The position numbers were made by a program, and so were the translations under genes. Shown here piece by piece: positions 34,367-43,400 of a stretch of 64,000 bases of DNA. The DNA lies in contig CAWDZG010000001.1 in NCBI GenBank assembly GCA_963806955.1, forward strand, positions 884,944-948,943, given 5' to 3'. The notes under the pieces were generated by a model. The model saw nothing but the letters and a program-made list of their open reading frames with translations, was not told the DNA's origin and did not search any database. The stretch's first letter is position 1; the number at the start of each line of letters is the position of its first letter. This DNA comes from Gaiellasilicea sp963806955. Lineage in GTDB: Bacteria; Actinomycetota; Thermoleophilia; Gaiellales; Gaiellaceae.

Positions 34367-35934
34367 GGCGGCGGGCAGGTGCGGGGAGGGCACCGCTCTC
34401 CCTGCTCCTGCCCGCATGCGTCACGGTCGCGCTGCTGCTGCTCCCGCTCGTCTACCTCGCGATCCGGGCCGGCAGCGGCGGAAGTCGCGGCTGGCGCGTG
34501 CTCACGCGGCCCGGGACGCTCGACCTGCTCTGGAGCACGGGCCTGCTCGTCGCGGGCGTCACGGTCGCATCGGTCACGATCGGCGTCTCGGTCGCCTGGC
34601 TCGTCGTCCGCACCGACCTGCCCGGCCGGCGGATCTTCGCCGTCGGGGCCGCGCTGCCGCTCGTGATCCCGAGCTACGTCGCCGCGTTCTGCCTGCTCGG
34701 CGCCTTCGGGCCGCGTGGCCTCCTGCAGCAGCTGCTCGGCGTCGAGCGGCTGCCGGAGATCTACGGCTACTGGGGCGCGCTCGCCGCACTCACCCTCTCC
34801 ACCTACCCCTACGTGCTCCTGCTCGTGTCGGCCGCGCTCCGCGGCCTCGACCCGTCGCTGGAGGAAGCCGGCCGCAGCCTTGGCCAGACGCCCACGGCCG
34901 TGTTCCGGCGCGTCACCCTGCCCGCGCTGCGGCCGTCGATCGGCGCCGGCGCGCTCCTCGTCGCGCTCTACACGCTCTCCGACTTCGGGGTCGTGTCGCT
35001 GATGCGCTACGACGCGCTCACGCGAGCGATCTATCTCCAGTACAAGTCGCTCTTCGACCGGACTCCGGCCGCGGTGCTGGCGCTCGTGCTCGTCGTGCTC
35101 ACGGGCCTCGTGCTCCTGCTCGAGTCGCGCTGGCGGAGGCGGGTCTCCCGGACGGGGCCCGGGACTGCGCGCCGTGCCCGCCCGCACGCGCTCGGACGCT
35201 GGCGCTGGCCCGCGCTCGCCTACTGCAGCGCCGTTGTCGGCGCCTTCCTCGCCGTGCCGGCCGTCGTGCTCGGCTACTGGCTCGCCCGCGGCCTCGACCG
35301 TGCCGAGGTGCCCTGGCACGAGGCGCTCAACTCGATCTCCGCCTCGGCGCTCGCGGCGGTCGTCGCGGCCGTCGCCGCCGTCCCGATCGCGCTGCTCGCC
35401 TCGCGCTCGCCGAGCCGATTCACGCGCCTGCTGGAGCGGCTCTCGTTCGCGGGCAACGCCCTCCCGGGGATCGTGATCGCGCTCTCGCTCGTCTTCTTCG
35501 CCGCGAACTACGCGGGCTGGGTCTACCAGACGCTCGCGCTGCTCGTCTTCGCGTACGTGATCCGCTTCCTGCCGCAAGCGCTCGCGGGTGTCGAGTCCTC
35601 GCTGGCCGCGGTCGGGCCGCGCGTCGAAGAGGCGGCGCGTGCGCTCGGGCGCGGGCCCCTCACGACGACGTTGACCGTGACGGTGCCACTCGTCCGCCGC
35701 GGCATCTTCGCCGGTGCCGCGCTCGTCTTCCTCTCCGCGATGAAGGAGCTGCCGGCGACGCTGCTGCTGCGGCCGATCGGGTTCGAGACGCTCGCGACCG
35801 ACATCTGGAAGACGACGTCGGTCGGCGCCTACTCGCAGGCCGCCCTCCCCGCGCTGCTCCTGATCGCCCTCTCCGCGCCCTTCGTCTACCTCCTCTCGTC
35901 CCGCCGCGAGCCGACCGAAGTCGACCACGGCTAG
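34363..35934 (+). CDS. fbpB: Ferric iron ABC transporter permease (fused two-domain)
   Basis: 523 residues with about 12 hydrophobic segments forming two permease halves. Each half has an EAA loop: EEAGRSLGQTPTAVFRRVTLP and EEAARALGRGPLTTTLTVTVP. This duplicated single-chain permease is the FbpB/SfuB arrangement. The GTG at 34363 overlaps the fbpA stop. It completes the transporter with fbpC and fbpA. Confidence 0.93.
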   Translation: MRRRAGAGRAPLSLLLPACVTVALLLLPLVYLAIRAGSGGSRGWRVLTRPGTLDLLWSTGLLVAGVTVASVTIGVSVAWLVVRTDLPGRRIFAVGAALPLVIPSYVAAFCLLGAFGPRGLLQQLLGVERLPEIYGYWGALAALTLSTYPYVLLLVSAALRGLDPSLEEAGRSLGQTPTAVFRRVTLPALRPSIGAGALLVALYTLSDFGVVSLMRYDALTRAIYLQYKSLFDRTPAAVLALVLVVLTGLVLLLESRWRRRVSRTGPGTARRARPHALGRWRWPALAYCSAVVGAFLAVPAVVLGYWLARGLDRAEVPWHEALNSISASALAAVVAAVAAVPIALLASRSPSRFTRLLERLSFAGNALPGIVIALSLVFFAANYAGWVYQTLALLVFAYVIRFLPQALAGVESSLAAVGPRVEEAARALGRGPLTTTLTVTVPLVRRGIFAGAALVFLSAMKELPATLLLRPIGFETLATDIWKTTSVGAYSQAALPALLLIALSAPFVYLLSSRREPTEVDHG

Positions 35935-35952
35935 AGCCCGCTCGCCCCTGGC

Positions 35953-35994
35953 CGGGCGGCTCCCGCCGGGCGACTCCCGCCGGGCGGAGCCCGG
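35953..35994. terminator. Three tandem 14-base GC-rich units forming a hairpin after fbpB
   Basis: Three head-to-tail copies of a unit close to CGGGCGGCTCCCGC begin 19 bases after the fbpB stop and can fold into GGCTCC(C)GCC/GGCGGAGCC. A terminator for the fbp operon is the simplest reading. The rest of the 176-base gap to the regulator gene holds only its promoter. Confidence 0.45.
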
Positions 35995-36098
35995 CTCCGC
36001 CGTCCTCTCGACGCTCGCGGCGCTCCGGTCGGCGGGCCGTACCGCCGTACTGTCCCACCTCCCTGCACACCGCGAGCGTCGAGCCAGGAACGAGCGGG

Positions 36099-36104
36099 TA
36101 CAGT
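36099..36104 (+). promoter_or_regulatory. Probable -10 box (TACAGT) of a leaderless regulator mRNA
   Basis: TACAGT ends 6 bases before the ATG at 36111, the same hexamer and near-identical spacing as for nrtR (7 bases). No Shine-Dalgarno lies upstream of the ATG, so a leaderless transcript is likely. No clear -35 is visible. Confidence 0.5.
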
Positions 36105-36110
36105 CAGACC

Positions 36111-36794
36111 ATGGCCGGCCACTCCGTCGACGAGTACCTGGAGACGATCTACTTCCTCGCCTTCCCGATCGGCGAGTACCGCCCCGACCCGAACAGCTCG
36201 GCGGCGATCGCCTCCCGCGTGGCCGACATGCTCGGCGTCTCGCGCGCGTCCGCCGGCGAGATGTTGAAGCGGCTCGAAGTGGAGGGGCTCGTCGAGCGCG
36301 GCGAGCAGAAGGAGGCGCTCCTGACCCCGACCGGGATCGAGCGCGCCGAGCGCGTCGTGCGCAAGCATCGGATCATCGAGCGGCTCCTGACCGACTTCAT
36401 GGGCTACACGGCCGGCGAGGCGCATATCCACGCGGACGAGCTCGGCGACACGTTCTCTGACGACATGGTCGAGCGGATCGAGGAGAAGCTCGGCCATCCC
36501 GAGCGCTGCCCGCACGGCTGGCCGATCGATCCGGCGTTCGAGCAGCGCGAGAACAAGGAGCTCGCTCCGCTCGCCGACCTCGAGGTCGGCCGCGGCGCCG
36601 AAATCGTGCGGCTCGCAGAGCACGACGGCGAGCTCCTGCACTGGTTCTACGACGAGGGCTTCACGCCCGGAACGCACGTGATGATTCGCGAGGCGCAGCC
36701 CGCCGCCGGGCAGTTCAAGGTGTTGCTCGGCACCGACACGGAGCGGGCGATCGGCGAGAAGGCCGCCGCCGGGCTCTACGTCCGCCCGGCCTAG
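36111..36794 (+). CDS. DtxR/MntR-family metal-dependent regulator
   Basis: 227 residues. The N-terminal winged helix is DEYLETIYFL...IASRVADMLGVSRASAGEMLKRLEVEGLVER; the metal-binding/dimerisation domain carries LTPTGIERAERVVRKHRIIERLL and EAHIHADELGDTFSDDMVERIEEKLGHPERCPHG. A C-terminal SH3/FeoA-like domain (~75 residues) follows, as in IdeR and MntR. The family represses metal uptake when metal is bound. Whether it senses iron or manganese cannot be read safely; the neighbouring ferric transporter with two matching operators suggests iron. Its 3' end is 3 bases from the convergent DUF4230 gene. Confidence 0.9.
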   Translation: MAGHSVDEYLETIYFLAFPIGEYRPDPNSSAAIASRVADMLGVSRASAGEMLKRLEVEGLVERGEQKEALLTPTGIERAERVVRKHRIIERLLTDFMGYTAGEAHIHADELGDTFSDDMVERIEEKLGHPERCPHGWPIDPAFEQRENKELAPLADLEVGRGAEIVRLAEHDGELLHWFYDEGFTPGTHVMIREAQPAAGQFKVLLGTDTERAIGEKAAAGLYVRPA

Positions 36795-36797
36795 CTC

Positions 36798-37466
36798 CTA
36801 GACCTCCGAGAAGCGGATCTCGACGCGCGTGAAACCGAGCGCGCGCAGGAGGCCCGTCAGCATCAGCCGGGTGTTCTCCTCGGCGCGGGCGAGCAGGCCG
36901 GAACCGTCGCGCGCGGCATCGGCGAGCTTCTCCTCCGCGAGCCGGTAGATCTCGGCGTCGTCACCCTTGTCGTCGCCGAGCAGCGACTGGATCCGGTCGA
37001 CGGCGCCGCGGTCGCGGTCGTACACGTAGCTGCGCTCGAGGTCGAGCACCGGCTCGCGGAACGTCGCGGGCGGCAGCTCGAGCGTGACGCTTCGACGGTC
37101 TTCCGAGACCTCGACCGCCCCCTCCTCGATCCCCGTGAAGTCGACGCCCGCGTCGACCGAGCCGACGGCGACGTAGAGGATCCGCTCGCCCTTGAGCGCG
37201 CTCGGGACGAAGCGCGTGTCGCTCTCGACGTCGACGATCACCTCGAAGTGGCCGCTCGCGGCCCGATAGTCGCGCAGGTTCTCGATCGACTTGAGCACGG
37301 CGGACCCGGAGCGGTCGACGCTCTCCTCCGTGAACGGGTTGGCGAAGTCCGGGACGAGGTCCTTCACCCAGCCGACGACGAGGAAGCCGAAGAGGACGAC
37401 GAGCCCCAGCGCGACGAGGCTCGTCGGGAAGCGCTCGGAGCCGTTAGACGGACGTCGGCGTCGCAA
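36798..37466 (-). CDS. DUF4230 membrane-anchored protein
   Basis: About 222 residues. One N-terminal transmembrane segment (VALGLVVLFGFLVVGWV) precedes a soluble extracytoplasmic domain with the DUF4230 pattern (VLKSIENLRDYRAASGHFEVIVDVE, ILYVAVGSVDAGVDF, VTLELPPATF). Function unknown. No ordinary start lies between the metK stop and the membrane segment; the TTG at 37466 makes the gene overlap the 3' end of metK by 23 bases on the same strand. Confidence 0.82.
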   Translation of the reverse strand: MRRRRPSNGSERFPTSLVALGLVVLFGFLVVGWVKDLVPDFANPFTEESVDRSGSAVLKSIENLRDYRAASGHFEVIVDVESDTRFVPSALKGERILYVAVGSVDAGVDFTGIEEGAVEVSEDRRSVTLELPPATFREPVLDLERSYVYDRDRGAVDRIQSLLGDDKGDDAEIYRLAEEKLADAARDGSGLLARAEENTRLMLTGLLRALGFTRVEIRFSEV

Positions 37467-38691
37467 GCCCGGCGGCCTGGCGGAGGGCGTCCGCCTTGTC
37501 CGTCCGCTCCCAGGTGAAGTCGCGGTCCTCGCGGCCGAAGTGGCCGTAGGCGGCCGTCTTCTCGTAGATCGGGCGGCGCAGGTCGAGGTCACGGAGGATG
37601 GCGGCCGGCCGGAGGTCGAAGTGCTCGCGCACGAGCCGCTCGATTTGCTCCTGCGTCAGTCCCTCGGCCTCGGTGCCGAACGTGTCGATGAGCACCGAGA
37701 GCGGGTGGGCGACGCCGATCGCGTAGGCGACCTGGATCTGGCAGCGCTCGGCGAGGCCGGCGGCGACGACGTTCTTCGCCACGTAGCGCGCGGCGTAGGC
37801 GGCCGAGCGGTCGACCTTGGTCGGGTCCTTGCCCGAGAAGGCGCCGCCGCCGTGCGGCGCGGCCCCGCCGTAGGTGTCGACGATGATCTTGCGGCCGGTG
37901 AGGCCGGTGTCGCCCATCGGCCCGCCGATCACGAACTTGCCGGTCGGGTTGACGTAGACGAAGTCCTTCTCCTCCAGCCGCTTCTCGTCGTAGAGCGAGT
38001 GGGGCAGGATCGGGTGCAGGACGTGCTCGATCAGGTCCGGCTTGATCAGCGCCTCCGAGTCGAGCCCGTCGCGGTGCTGGGTGGAGACGAGGATCCGCTC
38101 GATCTCGACCGGCTTCTGGCGGCCGCGCTCGTCGACCTCGTAGCGAACCGTCACCTGCGCCTTGCCGTCCGGCCGGAGGTACGGGAGCACGTCGGCCTTG
38201 CGCACCTCGGAGAGGCGCTTGCAGATCCGGTGGGCGAGCTGGATCGGCAGCGGCATCAGCTCGTCGGTCTCGTTCGACGCGTAGCCGAACATCATCCCCT
38301 GGTCGCCGGCGCCGACGCGGTCGAGCGGGTCGTCGTCGCCGTGCTGCGCCTCGAAGGAGTCGTCGACGCCCTGCGCGATGTCCGGCGACTGCTCGTCGAT
38401 CGCGACGACGACGCCGCAGGTCTCGGCGTCGAAGCCGTACTTGGCGCGCGTGTAGCCGATGTCCGCGATCGTCTTGCGGACGAGGCGCGGGATGTCGACG
38501 TACGTCTCGGTCGTGATCTCGCCGGCGACGACGACGAGGCCGGTCGTGATCAGCGTCTCGCAGGCGACGCGCCCGGAGGTGTCGTCGGTGAGGACGGCGT
38601 CGAGGACGGCGTCAGAGACCTGGTCGGCGATCTTGTCGGGATGTCCCTCGGTGACGGACTCCGAGGTGAAGGAGAACTCGCGCGCAGCCAT
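37444..38691 (-). CDS. metK: S-adenosylmethionine synthetase
   Basis: 415 residues. The motifs FTSESVTEGHPDKIADQVSDA, GAGDQGMMFGYA and GGGAFSGKDPTKVDRSAAY (P-loop-like and metal-binding) are intact. It makes SAM from methionine and ATP. The ATG at 38691 follows a 22-base gap to the upstream gene. No SAM riboswitch is visible in that gap. Confidence 0.98.
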   Translation of the reverse strand: MAAREFSFTSESVTEGHPDKIADQVSDAVLDAVLTDDTSGRVACETLITTGLVVVAGEITTETYVDIPRLVRKTIADIGYTRAKYGFDAETCGVVVAIDEQSPDIAQGVDDSFEAQHGDDDPLDRVGAGDQGMMFGYASNETDELMPLPIQLAHRICKRLSEVRKADVLPYLRPDGKAQVTVRYEVDERGRQKPVEIERILVSTQHRDGLDSEALIKPDLIEHVLHPILPHSLYDEKRLEEKDFVYVNPTGKFVIGGPMGDTGLTGRKIIVDTYGGAAPHGGGAFSGKDPTKVDRSAAYAARYVAKNVVAAGLAERCQIQVAYAIGVAHPLSVLIDTFGTEAEGLTQEQIERLVREHFDLRPAAILRDLDLRRPIYEKTAAYGHFGREDRDFTWERTDKADALRQAAGLATPTSV

Positions 38692-38713
38692 GAGCAGGGG
38701 ATCTTAGCGGCCG

Positions 38714-39856
38714 CTAACCGGGGAACGGCGGCACACCTTCCACGCGGACGACCTCGTCGGCGCCGACATACCGCTGGAAGCGCGCCAGGGCCGCGCGCAG
38801 TGCTTCGCGCGGCAGCCGCCCGACCTCGGGGAACCAGCGCTTGACCTCGAGCACGCGGCCGCGGGTCGAGAACTCGACTCGTCCGATGAAGCGGTCGCCG
38901 TACAGCACGGGCAGCACGTAGTAGCCGTACTCGCGCTTGGCCTCGGGGACGTAGACCTCCCACTTGTAGGCGAAGCCGAACAGGTGCTCGGTCATCTTCC
39001 GGTCCCAGAGCAGCTGGTCGAGCGGCGCCAGGAAGGCCACCCGCGCCGGGGGCTTCGCGCCCAGGAACTCGAGCAGCTCCGGGGCGGCATTCGCCTTGAC
39101 GCCCTCGACCTCGACCGGGATCAGCTCCCCGTCCAGAACCATTGCCTCGCGGACCGCCCGGTACCCGACCCGCTTGGGGTCCATCGCCCAGACCTCGTAG
39201 GGCGCCGTGGGGCGGATCAGCCCCATGCCGCGGTGCCGGTCGCGCAGGATCGCCCGCAGCGACTCTTCCCGGTCGAGCGCCGGCCCGGCGAGCTGGGCGG
39301 GCGGGACGACGCGCTCGGTCAGGTCGTAGACGTGCTGCCCCTTCCGGCGCGAGTGGGTCATGATCCGGCCCGCGTGCCAGAGCGCGCGGAGCGTCTGCTT
39401 CGTGAGGCTCGGGCCGTACCAGGAGCCCTTCCACTCGGGCCGGTGCTGCTGGAACTCGAAGTCGCGCGGCGCCATCGGTCCGTGCGCCTCCAGCTCGGCG
39501 AGGACAGCCTCGACCGCGCCCGGGTGGTCGCGGACGACCTCCTCGAGCCAGCGCGACTGCCACTCGCAGATCACGCGCCGGGCGCGCCAGCCCTCGTAGG
39601 GGATCAGCGACGCCTGCTTGTCCCAGCCGTCGTAGACCCGGCGTCGCTCGTACGCGTGCGCCTGCCAGTCGCCGACGCGGTAGCCGCGGACGCGTGCCTG
39701 GAGGACCAGGTCGTGGTTGCAGCCGGCCGGGCTGAGCGGGTCGTACTGGACACTGCGCAGGCGGTCGAAGACCTCGTCGAGCGTGCCCTGGCGGAGCTGG
39801 TACGCGACGAGCGCGCGACGGACGTCCTGCTTCGTCAGTGAGATCGTGTCCGTCAT
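38714..39856 (-). CDS. AlkX/YcaQ-like winged-helix DNA glycosylase
   Basis: 380 residues of the HTH_42 family. The N-terminal winged helix is followed by SVQYDPLSPAG, where Q37-Y38-D39 matches the Gln-x-Asp catalytic motif of YcaQ/AlkX rather than the Gln-x-Gln motif of antibiotic-linked AlkZ. Later segments (WDKQASLIPYEGW, LLWDRKMTEHLFGF, VEFSTRGRVLEVKRW) are typical. AlkX-type enzymes unhook interstrand crosslinks and excise bulky alkylated bases. The ATG at 39856 starts TDTISLTKQDVRR. Confidence 0.85.
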   Translation of the reverse strand: MTDTISLTKQDVRRALVAYQLRQGTLDEVFDRLRSVQYDPLSPAGCNHDLVLQARVRGYRVGDWQAHAYERRRVYDGWDKQASLIPYEGWRARRVICEWQSRWLEEVVRDHPGAVEAVLAELEAHGPMAPRDFEFQQHRPEWKGSWYGPSLTKQTLRALWHAGRIMTHSRRKGQHVYDLTERVVPPAQLAGPALDREESLRAILRDRHRGMGLIRPTAPYEVWAMDPKRVGYRAVREAMVLDGELIPVEVEGVKANAAPELLEFLGAKPPARVAFLAPLDQLLWDRKMTEHLFGFAYKWEVYVPEAKREYGYYVLPVLYGDRFIGRVEFSTRGRVLEVKRWFPEVGRLPREALRAALARFQRYVGADEVVRVEGVPPFPG

Positions 39857-39908
39857 CGCCCCCCGTCCCCCGTTCGATACTCGCAGATCGGGCGCCCGTG
39901 GCGCCGGC

Positions 39909-40457
39909 TCAGCCGCTCTCGTAGCCGCCGCACGCGGTGATGCCGAGCGAGACGGCATAGCTGCGCGCGGCGGCGCCGGCCGCGCTCGTCTCGGCCAGGG
40001 CACGCTGGACTGCCTCGGGGTCGTTCGCGCCGATCGCCGCGAGGTATCGGGTCAGGCCCCGCTCGAGCTTCGTCAGGCTCGAGGTGAAGAGCGCCACCCG
40101 TTCCGCCTCGCTCTGCTTCGCGGGCGGCTTGATCGCCTTCACGGCGGCGAGCTGCTGCCGGGCGAGGGGCAGGAGCTCCGCGAGCCAGCGCTCGAGCCCG
40201 GGACCATCCACCGGAGGCGGAACGGCGTCGATCCGATCCTGCAGCGGCCTGCACGCCGCATCGACCTGTTCCGCCCAGCGGCTCTGGCCGGCTGGCGGCT
40301 CGGGGCGGACCTCCACCGTCGGCGTCGTCTCGGCCGGGGCCGTCGTCGCGGGAACTGTCGTGGTGCCCGTCGCGTCGCGCTCGTCGGCCGAGTGGGTGCA
40401 GCCTGCGGCTGCGACGGCGACGAGCGCGGCCGCGAGCATCGCGACGGGTCGACTCAC
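39909..40457 (-). CDS. Putative lipoprotein
   Basis: 182 residues. The signal peptide MLAAALVAVAAAGC has a lipobox AAGC, then a Thr/Pro-rich spacer and a helical domain (LERWLAELLPLARQQLAAVKAIKPPA...) with two further Cys. I recognise no family. The GTG at 40457 overlaps the stop of the giant RTX gene (GTGA), so it is translationally coupled to that secreted protein and may help its surface attachment (inference). Confidence 0.8.
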   Translation of the reverse strand: MSRPVAMLAAALVAVAAAGCTHSADERDATGTTTVPATTAPAETTPTVEVRPEPPAGQSRWAEQVDAACRPLQDRIDAVPPPVDGPGLERWLAELLPLARQQLAAVKAIKPPAKQSEAERVALFTSSLTKLERGLTRYLAAIGANDPEAVQRALAETSAAGAAARSYAVSLGITACGGYESG

Positions 40458-43400
40458 GGGATCGTGACGCCCGGGCCGCACGTGAAGTGCGCCGGGGTGT
40501 CCGGGTGGATCGGGTTCGCGTTCTTGCCGTGCTCGTTCTGGAAGACGATCGCGGTCTCGCGGAAGCCCGACGTGCCCGGTGTCGCGGTCGTCGCGGCGCC
40601 GAATCCCTGAGACATCGACTGGAGGAAGTCGAGCATGCCCGGTGCGGCGGAGCGGGTCGAGACCCAGTCGCCGTAGGTGGACGGGCAGAGGTAATACCCG
40701 TTGTAGACGCCAGCCCAGTCGAGGAGCCGGTCGCCGGGCTTGGGCCCGTTGTCGCCCTCGTTCGCCTGCATCGTGTCCTGGTCCCAGCCGCCATAGAGGT
40801 AGTCGATGCCTTCGAAATTCTCCTGGGCGTAGACGACGCCGTTGTGCGATGCCTCGGCGCCCGCGACCTGGAACCACGTCTCCGGGTCGCTCGTCGGCGT
40901 CAGCCCGGGCGCGGACGTAACCGAGCGCGGCCGCACGTCGAGGTAGTCGGCGCCGTAGCCGCCCCAGAGGTGGTCATGGCCGGAGCCGCCCCAGCCGGCG
41001 TCCACGCGGTCGTGCGCCATCAGCGGCTGCGCCTTCCCCTTGACCGCGGTCGTCGCCGTGGCGTTGTCGCCGAGCCAGATCCGGTCGTCACCGGCATTGC
41101 CGTTCGCGAGATCCTCGCCGGGCCCGGTGTGGATGACGTCGTTGCCGTCGCCGCCGAGCGCCACGTCGTGACCGATGCCTGCGGTTGCGGGCTGCGACTC
41201 GTCGAAGGCGTAGAGCACGACCTCGCGCTTGAGCGTGCCCGCGTAGTCGATCGTCGAGCCGAGGAAGGGCTGCGGCGGCGCGATGAAGCGGTCGAGCGGC
41301 GGGTCCGCGAGCTCGTCCGGGGTCGGGCCGCCGAGCTGGTTGCCGACGATCTTGCCCATGTCGCCGACGATCGCGTCCTCATCCTCGTTGCCCTCGAGCC
41401 AGTCGTTGCCGAGCAAGCCGTAGACGTCGTCCTTGCCGCCGCCGCCGCGGACGTAGTCGTTGCCGAACGCGCCGGCGCTCTCGCGCACCGTCCGTGTCGT
41501 CACGTCGCGCCGAACGAGGTCGCTGGCGCTGTACGCGCCGCGCGCGGGCTCGGAGTTCGGCCGGTCGGTGGCCGCGAAGGGGCCTGCGCCCGGGCCGGCG
41601 AGGGTGAGCCAGACGCCGCCGGTGCCGGTGTAGCGGTCGACGAAGGCGTTGTCGCCGACGACCACGTCGTCCTCGGCGTTGCCCTCGACGACGTCGTGCC
41701 CGTCGTTCAGGTTGAACGGCCGGTTGGCGTCGGCGATCGCGCCCGGCGCGAAGCCCGCGTCGCGGTCGGCGGGCGGCAGGATCGCGTTCAGATGGCCGGT
41801 GTTGGAAGAAGAGCCGCCGACCACATCGTCCTCGCCCTCGCCGCCGGTGAGGTTGTCCGAGCCCTGGTTGCCCTCGATGTAGTCCTCGCCGGTCTCGCCG
41901 GCGACGGTGTCGCCGGGCGCCGCGACGCGGCACTGCGGGTCGTTCAGGTCGGGCAGGTCGTCGTTGTCGTTGTCGCCGTTCGGCACCTCTTCCGAGCCCG
42001 AGAGCGTGCCCGAGCCCGGGCCGCCGGTGGCGTCCTGGCAGTTGGCGGGGCCGGGAGCGCCGGACTCGTTGCCGTACGCGTTCGCTGTGGAACCGTTGCC
42101 CTGGCCGAGCAGGATGTCCTCGCCGCCGTTGCCGTTGATCGTGTCGACCCCGCTCTCACCCGGGTCGGCGTCGCCGGGCTCGCCCGCACCGACGAGCTCG
42201 ATGTCGAAGAGGAAGACGTCGCGAAGCTTCGCGCCCGGCTCGGCGTCGCTGCTGCGCCGCTGCGCGTCGATCCGCCAGTCGCCGCCCGCCAGCAGACGCT
42301 GGATCCGCGCGTTGTCGCCGGCGATCACGTCGCTCGATCCCGCGGTGCCGTCGCCGTTGTCGCCGACGAGCGTGTCGCCGGCGTCGCGCAGCGTCTCGCC
42401 CGAGCGCGTCGGGTCGAGGGTGCCGTCGCGGTTCGCGTCGAGCAGGCCGTTCGGGCCGGTGTGGCTCGCCGAGCCGCCGCCGGTGATGTCGTCCTCGCCG
42501 TCGTTGCCCTGGATCGCATCGGCGCCGCCGTTGCCCTCGACGTAGTCATCGCCGGCGTCGCCGCCGATCGTGTCCGCGCCGCCCTGGCCGAAGAGAACGT
42601 CCTCGTTCGCCTCTCCGTCGATCGTGTCGTCCCCGTTCGTCCCGTCGGTCTCGGGGCCGGTGCTCGCAGTCGTGGCGACGTCGAGCAGCCGGATCACGCG
42701 CAGGATGTTCGGCTCGTCCCAGCTCGCCTCGCCCCAGGCGCCGTTGAACGGCAGCCGGTTGAGCTCGGCCCCGGCGGCTCCGAGCGCACCACGCACGCGG
42801 TCGATCGTGCCGTTGTCGCCCAGGATCACGTCGTCGTCGTCGGCCGCGACGCCGCCGAGCCCGTCGCCGCCGTGGAGGACGTCGTTCGGGGCGTCGTCGC
42901 CGACCGGATTGTCGATGCGTCCGGCAGCGGCGGTCGACTCGTCGTTCGAGAACGTGCGTCCGGTGCCACCGACGAGATCGTCCCGGCCCTCGTTGCCCGA
43001 GATCGTGTCGTCGTTCGCGTTGCCCTCGAGGTGGTCGTCGCCGGCATTGCCCTGGATCGTGTCGTCTCCGCCCTGCCCGTACGCGACGTCGACACCCTCG
43101 TTGCCGTAGATCGTGTCCGCGCCGGACGTGCCGTCGGCGAGCGGGGCGACGTTCGAGATCGTGGCCACGTCGCGCTGCCGCAGCACGCGGCGGACGACGC
43201 CGAGCGCATCCGGCGCGTGCAGGTCGTCGAGCACCCAGGCGCCCGCACCCGTGAGCGCGCGCTCGATCACGGTGTTGTCGCCCGCGAGCGCGTCGCCGCC
43301 GGCGTCGCCGAAGAGCGTGTCGCCGCCGTCCAGCCGCCCGTCGGCGCCGACGCGAACGCCGGCCACGACCGGGTCGCCGGTCTCGACGCCGCCGACCATG

